A stretch of 39,349 bases of DNA from assembly GCA_945861765.1 (NCBI GenBank), contig CAMAWP010000022.1, positions 1-39,349 on the forward strand, given 5' to 3'. Below, piece after piece: positions 1 through 8,280 of the stretch; the first letter of the stretch is position 1, and the number at the start of each line of letters is the position of its first letter. The notes under the pieces are model-generated. The model was not told where the DNA came from, made no database searches, and saw only the letters and a program-made list of their open reading frames with translations. Made by a program: the position numbers and the translations under genes. The DNA is from Akkermansia muciniphila. GTDB taxonomy: Bacteria; Verrucomicrobiota; Verrucomicrobiia; Limisphaerales; SIBE01.

Positions 1-1
1 C

Positions 2-118
2 CTGGGCAAACGCAGCACGCTGCTGCTGTCGGCGGACTCGCCCCTGTTCCGCTATCTGGCCGGGCCGCGACCTGAAGGCGACAAACTCCCGGCCAGTGAA
101 AAGGTGACGCTGAAGTAA
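2..118 (+). CDS. C-terminal end of an unidentified protein (partial)
   Basis: An open frame enters from the left edge and ends at TAA 116-118, giving the last 38 residues. The tail contains TLLLSADSPLFRYLAGP and ends in a charged stretch. It resembles the C-termini of some SPFH/HflK-HflC-like membrane proteins, but too little is present to name it. The frame is in good coding register with the GC-rich region and is followed 33 bases later by the next gene on the same strand. Confidence 0.5.
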   Translation: MGKRSTLLLSADSPLFRYLAGPRPEGDKLPASEKVTLK

Positions 119-151
119 CGGCGACCGCACCGCACGAATGAAAGGAAACAA

Positions 152-586
152 ATGTTGCGCCCCATGAACACCAAAACAGCCGGCTATCTGATTCTTTATG
201 GCGGCTTTCTCATTGTCATGGGGCTGCTCGGCTATTTGTCCAACCCGGAAAAGGCGAAGACGGCTTTGATGTCAGGCGGCACCTTCGGCGCGCTCTCAAT
301 TCTCTGGGGCGTATTGGGAGCGCGCGGCGTCCGATTGATTCGGCCAGCGGCCATTGTAACAACCAGCTTCCTGGCGCTTGTCTTTGTGTGGCGGGCCACA
401 GTCGGCTGGTTGGCGGTTCTCGATGGTAAATTAGAAAAATTGTTCGCGGCCATCTTGATCACGTTGATGCTGACGGCTTCCGCGCTGATGCTGTCGGTGC
501 TGTTCAGATCTTGGAAATCGCAGCCGCTGTTGCCCACAAGGGAGAGGGACGCCACTGGGTTGGCGCGGCGAGAACACCCGGAGTAG
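152..586 (+). CDS. Small multi-pass membrane protein, TMEM14-like
   Basis: This 144-residue protein has four hydrophobic segments at roughly residues 9-28, 40-56, 65-84 and 98-117, then a polar C-terminal tail. The pattern of a glycine-rich first helix, LLGYL, and a second SGGTFGALSILWG helix resembles the TMEM14/UPF0136 family, whose bacterial members are uncharacterised inner-membrane proteins. That assignment is inferred from pattern only. The start at 152 has an AAAGGAAAC purine stretch just upstream; a second ATG at 164 (MNTKT) is also possible. The last 25 residues are basic and polar and may be an unconserved extension. No operon partner is evident, and the next gene starts 108 bases downstream. 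Confidence 0.6.
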   Translation: MLRPMNTKTAGYLILYGGFLIVMGLLGYLSNPEKAKTALMSGGTFGALSILWGVLGARGVRLIRPAAIVTTSFLALVFVWRATVGWLAVLDGKLEKLFAAILITLMLTASALMLSVLFRSWKSQPLLPTRERDATGLARREHPE

Positions 587-694
587 CGGGCAGACCGCGG
601 ACGCGGCACTGCTCTCCAGACACAGGCCGAGTCGTGAAACAGACTTCTGGCCAGCAGCAATATTTGCCGCTAATTTTTCTGCTAATTTAGTTTT

Positions 695-2596
695 ATGAAC
701 GCGCAAATGAACACGACACAAACAAACCTCAATTGGCAAAGATACCATCCCCCCGCCGAAGCGACGGAGATTCTTACCCACTGCAAACGCCTCGCCATCG
801 CCAGCACAACCGATGAACTCATTGCCCTGGCCTGCGGCGGCTCCAAGTCGAATTACTTTGAAGTCGCCTACGACGTTCCGGGCAAAGGTCGCGTCGTCGA
901 AGCCACCGTGGCGCGGGTGCGCAACGGTGTGGCAGCCAACTACCCGGATCCTTACATGCGCCGCCGCGACCCGGACTGCATGGTGATTGGCGACGGGTTG
1001 CCCACCGACAAGGAATCCTTCCAGCAACGCTTCGGGACCGAGTTCGCGCCGTTGCGCCAGCAGACCTTCGAGTGGCTCAAGGGCCAGGAACTGGTGTTGT
1101 TCGGCTTCATTGCCGGGGGCGCGGGCATAGGCCTGGACGCCCTGGTGATTGCGCCTGCCAATGCCGGATTCTTCGCGCTCGGCCTGGCCATGTTACAGGG
1201 CATCATTCCCTACGACGAGATTCAGGCGAGCTTCGTGCCGCGCGCGATCATTTACGTCGCACCGGTCTTCCGGCACACGCATTGCAGCGGCAAACAAGTC
1301 GTCGTGCATAATCGTCGCGACGGTTTGCACGAACTGTTCGCTTACAATCTGTATCCAGGTCCGAGCGCCAAGAAGGGCATTTATGGCGTGCTGCTCGGCT
1401 TGGGCGAGCGCGAGGGTTGGGTGACGAACCATTGTTCCACGGTCCAAGTCGTTACGCCGTATGACAACGTGGTGACCATCATGCACGAGGGCGCGAGCGG
1501 CGGCGGCAAGAGTGAAATGCTGGAGCAGGCTCATCGCGAGCCGGATGGCCGCTTGCTCCTGGGCGAGAATCTGGTCACTGGCGAGAAGCGTTACCTGGAA
1601 ATCCCGCGCAGTTGCGAACTCCACGCCGTCACCGACGACATGGCGTTGTGTCATCCTTCTTTGCAGGACGGCAAAGGCAAACTCACGGTCACCGACGCGG
1701 AGAATGCCTGGTTCGTGCGTGTCAACCATCTGGAACACTACGGCACCGACGTGCATCTGGAAAAGTTGGCCGCTGAACCGCCTGTGCCGTTGTTGTTTCT
1801 CAGTATTGACGCCGTGCCCGGCAGCCGCGCGCTGGTCTGGGAGCACATCGAGGATGCGCCCGGCAAGCGCTGTCCCAATCCCCGCCTCATCATCCCGCGC
1901 AAGGCCTTCCCCGGCGTGGTGGAGGGGGCGGTCACGGTGGACATCCGCAGTTTCGGCGTGCGGACGCCTCCCTGCACGAAAGAGAACCCCACCTACGGCA
2001 TCATGGGCGTCTTTCACATTCTGCCCCCGTCCCTCGCCTGGCTCTGGCGGCTGGTCTCGCCGCGCGGCCACGCCAATCCGAGCATCGTGGACACCGAGGG
2101 CATGACGAGCGAAGGCGTCGGCTCCTACTGGCCTTTTGCAACAGGTCGTCGCGTGGATCAAGCCAACCTGCTCCTCCGGCAGTTTGCGGAGAACACGCGT
2201 ATGCGTCACATCCTTTGCCCCAACCAGCACATTGGTGCCTGGCGTGTGGGCTTCATGCCGCAATGGATCGCACGCGAGTATCTGGCCCGGCGCGGCGTGG
2301 CCAAGTTCCGCCCGGATCAGCTTCGCCCCGCGCGTTGCCCGCTGCTTGGCCACACGCTGCATCAGTTGCAGGTGGAAGGCCGCATGATCGCCCGCTGGCT
2401 TCTTCAAGTGGACACGCAGCCGGAAGTCGGGCCGGAAGCTTATGACCAGGGCGCGGAAATCCTGCGGGTGTTTTTTCACAAGTGCCTGGCTGATTTTCAA
2501 GACCCGGATATGGAACCGCTCGGCAAACAAATCATCACTTGCTGTCTGGATGGCGGTAAGCTTGAGGATTACGAGCAGTTCATTCCCGCTGGCTGA
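695..2596 (+). CDS. DUF4914 family protein with P-loop-like motif
   Basis: This is a soluble 633-residue protein of the kind annotated as DUF4914, whose function is not established. A Walker-A-like GASGGGKS sits at residues 266-273, preceded by NVVTIMHE. Downstream are acidic segments such as AVTDDMAL and conserved-looking His and Cys residues (HTHCSG near 194-199). The arrangement of a P-loop in the second third of the chain recalls the phosphoenolpyruvate carboxykinase/HprK fold, which would imply a nucleotide-dependent kinase or carboxykinase-like activity. That is inference and not shown by the family name. The start at 695 gives MNAQMNTTQ; a second ATG at 707 is equally good, and neither has a strong ribosome-binding site. 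The gene stands alone and the following fragment begins 32 bases later. Confidence 0.7.
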   Translation: MNAQMNTTQTNLNWQRYHPPAEATEILTHCKRLAIASTTDELIALACGGSKSNYFEVAYDVPGKGRVVEATVARVRNGVAANYPDPYMRRRDPDCMVIGDGLPTDKESFQQRFGTEFAPLRQQTFEWLKGQELVLFGFIAGGAGIGLDALVIAPANAGFFALGLAMLQGIIPYDEIQASFVPRAIIYVAPVFRHTHCSGKQVVVHNRRDGLHELFAYNLYPGPSAKKGIYGVLLGLGEREGWVTNHCSTVQVVTPYDNVVTIMHEGASGGGKSEMLEQAHREPDGRLLLGENLVTGEKRYLEIPRSCELHAVTDDMALCHPSLQDGKGKLTVTDAENAWFVRVNHLEHYGTDVHLEKLAAEPPVPLLFLSIDAVPGSRALVWEHIEDAPGKRCPNPRLIIPRKAFPGVVEGAVTVDIRSFGVRTPPCTKENPTYGIMGVFHILPPSLAWLWRLVSPRGHANPSIVDTEGMTSEGVGSYWPFATGRRVDQANLLLRQFAENTRMRHILCPNQHIGAWRVGFMPQWIAREYLARRGVAKFRPDQLRPARCPLLGHTLHQLQVEGRMIARWLLQVDTQPEVGPEAYDQGAEILRVFFHKCLADFQDPDMEPLGKQIITCCLDGGKLEDYEQFIPAG

Positions 2597-2628
2597 TTCA
2601 CGAACGCAACACCCTTCCTCTCACTCTT

Positions 2629-2850
2629 ATGAACGAAACCACTCTTGCCCGCTCCACCGTGCCGGAACTGCCCCTGCTCGCGCGCGGGAAGGTTCGGGAC
2701 ATCCACGACCTGGGCAAGCTCGTCGGGCTTGAACTCGGCGGGGCGACGTTGCTCGGCGTTTTGGCCGCGAGCGCGTCTTACATTGCCGCCGCATCACCGG
2801 ACGCGGACTCCCGGACGTGCTTTTGCGCGAAAGCGATGATGAGTTTTTAG
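2629..2850 (+). pseudogene. purC 5' end fused to an sbtA fragment
   Basis: The first 28 codons read as the N-terminus of SAICAR synthetase (PurC), with the characteristic LPLLARGKVRDIHDLG. From base 2713 the frame switches to an internal piece of the bicarbonate transporter SbtA (KLVGLELGGATLLGVL). That piece is a 77-base copy of 13678-13754 with one mismatch (2764 G for T). After 2789 the sequence is unrelated to either, and the frame closes at 2850. PurC normally has about 240-300 residues, so no SAICAR synthetase activity is possible. It is a recombination scar involving the same purine/bicarbonate gene set that lies at 11-14 kb. Whether the scar is biological or an assembly join cannot be decided from sequence alone. 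Confidence 0.75.
2713..2789 (+). repeat. 77-bp near-identical copy of an internal sbtA segment
   Basis: Bases 2713-2789 match 13678-13754 at 76 of 77 positions, starting at GGCAAGCTCGTCGGGC and ending at TTACATTGCCGC. The intact copy encodes a transmembrane stretch of SbtA. Both copies are read in the same frame relative to the sbtA product, so this copy also encodes KLVGLELGG. Flanking bases differ immediately on both sides. Confidence 0.9.
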
Positions 2851-3174
2851 CCGCCTAAGCAAACCGGACGCGGCCTGGATCGGCTGTGAGCAAACAAATG
2901 AAGAAAGGTCGAAGCATGAAAACTAAAACGGGTTCAATCCAGAAAGTTTTTGCGGCACTCCTGCCGTGTCGTTGGGCGGCATCCGTTGGAAGGCGGCCGG
3001 CCAGCCGCGTTGGTTCATGCGGTGTCCGCAGTGCGGCCAGCGCTCCTGGCACAAGGTTTCCCGCGACCCGGCGGGGCCGTCCCAGCTTCGCAAGGAATGG
3101 CTTTCAGGATTCACTCAGTGAAGAGACGCCTCCAGACCTGGAAAATTCCGGGCAGAGGCGTCGCTCGCCGCGGA

Positions 3175-3289
3175 GTAGCGCAGACTTCCAGTCTGCTGTA
3201 TCGCGGATTTCCAATCCGCACGCGCGTCGGCGTTCGCACGCGCTGCCGATTGGAAATCGGCGACACGGAAAATTGGCAACCTGCGCTAC
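3175..3289 (+). repeat. Three-hairpin palindromic intergenic element
   Basis: The element is bounded by a 9-base inverted repeat, GTAGCGCAG (3175-3183) and CTGCGCTAC (3281-3289). Inside are three perfect hairpins, each with a 7-base stem and a 3-base loop: GCAGACT-TCC-AGTCTGC (3180-3196), GCGGATT-TCC-AATCCGC (3203-3219) and GCCGATT-GGA-AATCGGC (3245-3261). The loops are TCC, TCC and its complement GGA. The design is that of a REP/MITE-like dispersed element. It sits in the 480-base gap before the PhoX gene, where translations on both strands are not protein-like. The rest of the gap (2851-3174) holds no gene I can support. Confidence 0.8.
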
Positions 3290-3325
3290 GACCGGCTGCC
3301 ACTTTCCAGCAAACCCACAACTCCC

Positions 3326-4735
3326 ATGATTAAATCCTCCCGCAGACAATTTCTCGGCCGCTCCGGCCTCGTCACACTGGCCTTCGGTGGCCTGCAACGA
3401 TTCGTGGAAACCTCGGCCTTTGCCGCCGAAGCCGGCAGGCTGGAGGACAAGTTGAACACCGACTTCTACGGCACGCTCGATCTGCTGCCCGGCTTCTCCT
3501 ACACCGTCTTCTCCGAAACCGGCGACAAGATGGACGATGGACTGCTCGTGCCCGGCAAGCACGACGGCATGGGCGCGTTCGCCGGGCCGGGCGGACGGAC
3601 CATTCTCGTGCGCAACCACGAGCTGGACACCGGTCCCGCCGACCAAAGTCCGTTCGGCACCAAGCGCGCCCTCTTGCGCAAAGTGCCGCGCGCGAAAATT
3701 TACGACGCTGGCAAAGGCAGGAAGCCCGGCCTCGGCGGCACCACCACGCTCGTCTTCAACACCAAGGAACAGCGGCTCGAAAAACATTTTCTCAGCCTGG
3801 CCGGCACCTATCGCAACTGCGCCGGTGGCGTCACGCCGTGGAACACCTGGGTCACTTGCGAAGAGGACACGAGCCGCCCGAATGAAGGCGGCCAGCTCCC
3901 CGAGGATGAGATGGAAAAGGAGCATGGCTACAATTTTGAAGTGCCGACCTCCGACAAAATCGGTCTCGCCGACCCGGTGCCCCTCAAGCCGATGGGCCGC
4001 TTCCGCCACGAAGCCATCGCGGTCGATCCGCGCAGCGGCGTCGTCTATCAGACCGAGGACCGCGGCGACGGCCTCTTCTACCGCTTCATTCCCACGACGC
4101 CCGGCCAACTCGCGGCAGGCGGACGGTTGCAGGCGTTGAAATTGAGAGATCTCCCGCGCGCCGACACCCGCAACTGGAGCGAGGCGAAATTCAAGACCGG
4201 CCAGTCGTTCCTCGTCGAGTGGGTGGACATCATGAGCGTCGAGGCGCTCGACGACGATTTGCGTTACCAGGGATTCTACGAGCGCGGCGCGGCGCGGTTC
4301 GCGCGCGGCGAAGGCGCGTGGTATGGCCATGACGCCGTCTTTTTCGCCTGCACCAACGGCGGGACGAAGCGCAAGGGCCAGATCTGGCGCTACACGCCCA
4401 GCCCGCGCGAAGGCACGCGCGCCGAGAACGACCAACCCGGCCAGCTCGAACTGTTCATCGAGCCGAACGACGGCAAGATCGTTGAGAACGCGGACAACAT
4501 CACCATCGCGCCGTGGGGTGATTTGATCGTGACCGAGGATGGCGTCATCCCGCACTACGTCGTCGGAGTCACGCCCGAGGGGAAAACCTACAAGCTGGCC
4601 AAGACCTCGCTCGGCGAGTTTGCCGGCGCGTGTTTTTCGCCCGATGGCTCGACGCTCTTCGTGAACATCCAGACACCCGGCCTCACCGTCGCCATCACCG
4701 GCCCGTGGAAAACTCTGCGCGACCGGGCGGTCTAG
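3326..4735 (+). CDS. PhoX-family (DUF839) Tat-exported phosphatase
   Basis: The 469-residue product has a twin-arginine signal at the N-terminus (SRRQFLGRSG, residues 5-14) followed by a hydrophobic segment ending AFAAEA, so it should be folded in the cytoplasm and exported by Tat. The body has the DUF839/PhoX pattern: LVRNHE near residue 95, GGTTTLVFN, NCAGGVTPW..TCEED, and late AFSPDG/LFVNIQTPG beta-propeller-like segments. PhoX enzymes are calcium/iron-dependent phosphomonoesterases used in phosphate scavenging. The acidic and cysteine residues of the NCAGG and TCEED segments fit that group, though substrate cannot be read from sequence. The start at 3326 directly follows the palindromic element; the ABC operon begins 18 bases after the stop. 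Confidence 0.8.
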   Translation: MIKSSRRQFLGRSGLVTLAFGGLQRFVETSAFAAEAGRLEDKLNTDFYGTLDLLPGFSYTVFSETGDKMDDGLLVPGKHDGMGAFAGPGGRTILVRNHELDTGPADQSPFGTKRALLRKVPRAKIYDAGKGRKPGLGGTTTLVFNTKEQRLEKHFLSLAGTYRNCAGGVTPWNTWVTCEEDTSRPNEGGQLPEDEMEKEHGYNFEVPTSDKIGLADPVPLKPMGRFRHEAIAVDPRSGVVYQTEDRGDGLFYRFIPTTPGQLAAGGRLQALKLRDLPRADTRNWSEAKFKTGQSFLVEWVDIMSVEALDDDLRYQGFYERGAARFARGEGAWYGHDAVFFACTNGGTKRKGQIWRYTPSPREGTRAENDQPGQLELFIEPNDGKIVENADNITIAPWGDLIVTEDGVIPHYVVGVTPEGKTYKLAKTSLGEFAGACFSPDGSTLFVNIQTPGLTVAITGPWKTLRDRAV

Positions 4736-4753
4736 CCACCCCGCCATCAGCCT

Positions 4754-5455
4754 ATGCTCGAAACTCTTAAACTCACCAAACGCTTCAACGGCCATGTCGC
4801 CGTGGACGAGCTGAACCTGGCCATCAAGCCGGGCGAAATCTTCGCGTTGCTCGGACCCAACGGCGCGGGCAAGACCACCACCATCAATCTCCTCCTCGGC
4901 TTCCTCACGCCCGACGCGGGCGATGCGCGCGTCAACGGCGCGAGCGTCGCCGCCGACCCCATTGCCGCGCGCCGGCAGATCGCCTACATCCCCGAGCAGG
5001 TCATGCTCTACCCGCGTTTTACCGGCGTGGAGAACCTCGATTACTTCAGCACACTCGGCGGACGCCGGCACACGCGCGAGGAACTGCTCCTGCTCTTGAA
5101 GAAAGCCGGCCTGCCCGCCGAAGCCGCCGACCGCCGCGTCGGCACTTACTCGAAGGGCATGCGTCAGAAAGTCGGCATCGCCCTCGCGCTCGCCACCGAG
5201 GCGAAGGCGCTGCTGCTCGACGAACCCACCTCCGGCCTCGACCCCGCCGCGTCGCACGAGTTTTCGCTGCTGCTGCGCAAGCTCGCCGGACAGGGCGTCG
5301 CGGTTCTCATGGCCACGCACGACTTGTTTCGGGCGCGCGAAGATGCCACGCGCATCGGCATTCTGCTCGATGGCAAACTGGCCGGCGATTACGCCACCAA
5401 CGACATCAAGCACGTGGATTTGGAGAAACTCTACTTGAAACATCTCCGCGCATGA
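4754..5455 (+). CDS. ABC transporter ATP-binding protein (ABC-2 type)
   Basis: This 233-residue ATPase carries all standard motifs in order: Walker A GPNGAGKT (34-41), Q-loop glutamine in YIPEQ (82), the variant signature YSKGMRQK (132-139), Walker B LLLDEP (153-158), D-loop SGLD (160-163) and H-loop ATHD (His189). The YSKGMRQK signature is typical of ABC-2 exporters, including those of drug, antibiotic and gliding-type systems. The stop overlaps the next start by 4 bases (ATGA), so the ATPase and the two following permeases form one translationally coupled unit. No substrate can be assigned. Confidence 0.92.
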   Translation: MLETLKLTKRFNGHVAVDELNLAIKPGEIFALLGPNGAGKTTTINLLLGFLTPDAGDARVNGASVAADPIAARRQIAYIPEQVMLYPRFTGVENLDYFSTLGGRRHTREELLLLLKKAGLPAEAADRRVGTYSKGMRQKVGIALALATEAKALLLDEPTSGLDPAASHEFSLLLRKLAGQGVAVLMATHDLFRAREDATRIGILLDGKLAGDYATNDIKHVDLEKLYLKHLRA

Positions 5456-6873
5456 TTCTCGCCATCGCCCGCAAGGAATTCCTCGACGCCTGGCGCGACG
5501 GACGCTTCCGCATCGCTGCCGCCGTGGTCGTCGTCTTGCTCGGAGTTGCGCTCCTGCTCGCGTGGCAACAGGTGCAACGCACCCGCGCCGAACACACCGC
5601 CGCGGCCGCCATCGAACGTGAGAACTGGCTCAACCAAGGCGAAAAGAATTCCCATTCGGCCGGCCATTACGGCGTGTATGTCTTCAAGCCGCTCGCGCCT
5701 CTCGCGGTGTTCGATCGCGGCCTCGAACCCTTCGTCGGCACCACCGTCTTTCTCGAAGCGCACCGACAGAATCAAGCCGCGTTCCTCCCCGCGCAGGACG
5801 CCACCGCGATGCGGCGCTTCGGCGAGTTGACCGCCGCCACGGGACTGCAACTACTCGTGCCGCTGCTCATCGTGCTGCTCGCGTTCGGCGCGCTGGCGGG
5901 CGAACGCGAGCGCGGCACGCTCCGCCAGGTCTTGAGCCTCGGCGTTCGTCCCCGCGATCTCGTGCTCGGCAAATCGCTCGGTCTCGGCACCGCGCTCGCC
6001 GCGCTTCTGCTGCCCGTCGCGTTGTTCGGGGCGGTGGCTCTGGCCAAACTTCCGGGCGGCGACGTGAGCGGTGCCTGGGTTCGCCTCGCATGGCTGGGCG
6101 GGGCTTACGCTCTTTATCTCGCGGCCATTCTCGCCGTGTGCCTCGCGGTCTCGGCCGTCGCCTCCACCGCCCGCACCGCTCTGGCCATACTTCTCCTATG
6201 CTGGGCCGCCAACGCCGTGCTTGCCCCCCGCCTCGGTGCGGACCTAGTGCAACGCTTTCTCCCCACGCCGAAGCTGGCCGACTTTGAAACCGTCATGCAA
6301 AAGGCGGTGCAGGAAGGACTCGACGGCCACAGTCCGCGCCAGCAACAGCTTCAGGAATTTGCCCAGCGCACGCTGGCGAAACACGGCAAGACGCGCATTG
6401 AGGAACTGCCGTTCAATTTCAACGGCCTGATCATGCTGGAGAGCGAACGCCTCGCCGGCGAGGTCTTCGACCATCATTACGGCCGACTCTGGGACCGGCT
6501 CGAATCGCAGGACCGTTTGGTGACGTGGTCGGGACTGGCCGCGCCGTTGCTGGCCCTGCGCGCCGCCTCGATGGCCCTGGCAGGGACGGACTTCACGCAT
6601 CACCGCCATTTCTCCGTCGCCGCCGAGCAGCATCGCCGCAGCTTCGTGCGCGTGCTCAACGAGGAGATGATGAACACCCCGGTGGCCGCCGACCACCACG
6701 GCGGCGTGGTGGGCCGGGCGTTCTGGGAAAAGTTGCCCGCCTTCCGCTACGACCCGCCGCCGCCCGCCCACGCGCTGCGGGCCGCCACTCCGGGTTTAGT
6801 AGTGCTGTTTCTCTGGGCCGCCGGGGCATGGACCGCCCTGCTGCTCGTCGCACCAAGATTGAAACCGAACTGA
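5452..6873 (+). CDS. ABC-2 type permease, DUF3526-like (first of pair)
   Basis: This 473-residue membrane protein starts with LAIARKEFLDAWRDGRFR, the usual cytoplasmic lead of ABC-2 permeases, then a first helix near residues 22-40. A long extracytoplasmic stretch follows, then clustered helices at about 125-150, 175-200, 205-235 and 240-260. GERERGTLRQVLSLGVRP is the amphipathic coupling element typical of the DUF3526 group. A large soluble loop lies at about 275-440 before a final C-terminal helix. It overlaps the ATPase by 4 bases and is followed by the second permease 2 bases after its stop. The pair probably forms the heterodimeric channel of one exporter. Confidence 0.82.
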   Translation: MILAIARKEFLDAWRDGRFRIAAAVVVVLLGVALLLAWQQVQRTRAEHTAAAAIERENWLNQGEKNSHSAGHYGVYVFKPLAPLAVFDRGLEPFVGTTVFLEAHRQNQAAFLPAQDATAMRRFGELTAATGLQLLVPLLIVLLAFGALAGERERGTLRQVLSLGVRPRDLVLGKSLGLGTALAALLLPVALFGAVALAKLPGGDVSGAWVRLAWLGGAYALYLAAILAVCLAVSAVASTARTALAILLLCWAANAVLAPRLGADLVQRFLPTPKLADFETVMQKAVQEGLDGHSPRQQQLQEFAQRTLAKHGKTRIEELPFNFNGLIMLESERLAGEVFDHHYGRLWDRLESQDRLVTWSGLAAPLLALRAASMALAGTDFTHHRHFSVAAEQHRRSFVRVLNEEMMNTPVAADHHGGVVGRAFWEKLPAFRYDPPPPAHALRAATPGLVVLFLWAAGAWTALLLVAPRLKPN

Positions 6874-6875
6874 GC

Positions 6876-8264
6876 ATGACATCGCATCTTTTCCACCTCG
6901 AACTCCGGCTGCTGGCACGCGAACGCGCCGCGTGGGTGCTGCTCGCCCTCTTCGCCGCCGCGCTCGCCTACGGCCTCTGGAATGGCTCTGGCTTGGCCCA
7001 ACGACATCGTAATGTCGTCACCGCGCTCACGGATGAGGACGCGCAGTTCCAGACACAACTTCGCAATCATCTCGCCCAGCAATCGGTGGAGCCGAAAGCC
7101 ATCGCCGGGCGTGGCACGACCGCAGTGCTGCCGCCCGCGCCGCTGCCGTTGCTGGCGACGGGCCAGTCCGACCTGTCGCCCGGCCACGAAACCGTCGTCC
7201 TCTGGAAACTCGCCGCGCCCGCCGACACCCGCTCCGAGCTGGAGAACCCTTCGCATCTGATGGCCGGACGCTTCGATCTCGCGTTCGTGCTCGTGTGGCT
7301 TTTCCCGCTGTTCCTCCTCGCGCTGGTGTATGACCTCATGGCGGGTGACCGCGAAGCCGGCACGTTGCGGCTGGCCCTGGCCCAAGGCATCGCGCCGTGG
7401 CGTTGGATGGCGCGCCGCGCCCTGGCCCGCGCGTTGCCGATACTGACGCTCGCCGCGCTTGCGGTCTTGGCGGCGGGTTTCTTCGGCGGCTCTGATGACA
7501 CCGGCACGCGCCTGATGCTCGCGCTCGCCGTGGTGCTGGCCTACGGATTGTTCTGGATCGCGCTGGCCATCGCGGTCAATGCCGTCGCGCGCAGTGCCGC
7601 CAGTGCGGCGACGTCGCTGGGTACCGCGTGGGTGGTGCTGGTGCTGGTCGCGCCGACGTTGTTGAACGTGACCGTCGAGACGCTTTACCCCACACCATCC
7701 CGTCCCGAATTGGTGGCGGCCGGACGCAAGGCTTCGGGCGAAGCGGAGAAGCGCGGTGGCGAATTGCTCAACTCGTTCTACCGCGACCATCCCGAACTGG
7801 CAGCGCCCGGACAGCAGGAGGATTTCGCCGCGCAACAGCTCACCGTGCAAAGCGAAGTGGGCCGCGCCATCGAGCCGGTGCGGCAGAAATTCGACGCGCA
7901 ACTCGCCCGCCAGCAAACCGCCGTTGGTCAATGGCGATTCCTCTCGCCCGCCATCGCCACGCACGAGGCGTTGACCGATCTGGCCGGCACCGGCTACTGG
8001 CGCCACCGCGCCTTCCGCGAGCAGGTGGGCGGGCTGCAACAGGCCGTGTCCGAGTTTTTCACGCCACGCATTCACAAGCGCGAGCCAATCACCCGTGCCG
8101 ACTTCGACAAGCTGCCGCGCTTTGAATTCCGCGAGGAACCCGCCGGCGTTTGGATGGGCCGCGTGCTGGCCAGCCTGGCCGGAATGCTCGCGCTGGCCGG
8201 CGTGCTCGGTTTGCTGGCGTGGCGGAGTCTGCGCCCCGCGCGCCTCGGCCTCCTGAGCGCATGA
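6876..8264 (+). CDS. ABC-2 type permease, DUF3526-like (second of pair)
   Basis: Start chosen at ATG 6876 (MTSHLFHLELRLL), two bases after the previous stop; the open frame extends further 5' but that part is an antisense-like reading of the upstream gene. The 462-residue product has the same plan as its neighbour: a first helix at about 17-35, a periplasmic region, helices at about 130-155 and 175-260 around the coupling motif GDREAGTLRLALAQG, a large soluble loop with basic RH.A..E..GG elements, and a last helix near 425-450. It is a paralogue of the preceding gene and presumably dimerises with it. Sixteen bases separate it from the next gene. Confidence 0.82.
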   Translation: MTSHLFHLELRLLARERAAWVLLALFAAALAYGLWNGSGLAQRHRNVVTALTDEDAQFQTQLRNHLAQQSVEPKAIAGRGTTAVLPPAPLPLLATGQSDLSPGHETVVLWKLAAPADTRSELENPSHLMAGRFDLAFVLVWLFPLFLLALVYDLMAGDREAGTLRLALAQGIAPWRWMARRALARALPILTLAALAVLAAGFFGGSDDTGTRLMLALAVVLAYGLFWIALAIAVNAVARSAASAATSLGTAWVVLVLVAPTLLNVTVETLYPTPSRPELVAAGRKASGEAEKRGGELLNSFYRDHPELAAPGQQEDFAAQQLTVQSEVGRAIEPVRQKFDAQLARQQTAVGQWRFLSPAIATHEALTDLAGTGYWRHRAFREQVGGLQQAVSEFFTPRIHKREPITRADFDKLPRFEFREEPAGVWMGRVLASLAGMLALAGVLGLLAWRSLRPARLGLLSA

Positions 8265-8280
8265 AGCGGACTTCTCAATC

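Noticed and set aside
1193-2530. Minus-strand open frame of 445 codons opposite the DUF4914-like gene
   Set aside because: Antisense to a conserved protein, with no start signal and a random-looking composition.
2927-3118. Plus-strand frame with a zinc-ribbon-like MRCPQCGQRSWHK
   Set aside because: Only one CxxC pair, no start codon after the upstream stop, and no recognised family. It may be a scrap of a zinc-ribbon protein but is too weak to annotate.
3104-5443. Minus-strand open frame of 779 codons opposite the PhoX and ABC ATPase genes
   Set aside because: It is antisense to two genes with complete, recognisable motifs. Its translation is rich in Arg, Ala, Gly and Val with no domain, a common effect of high GC content.
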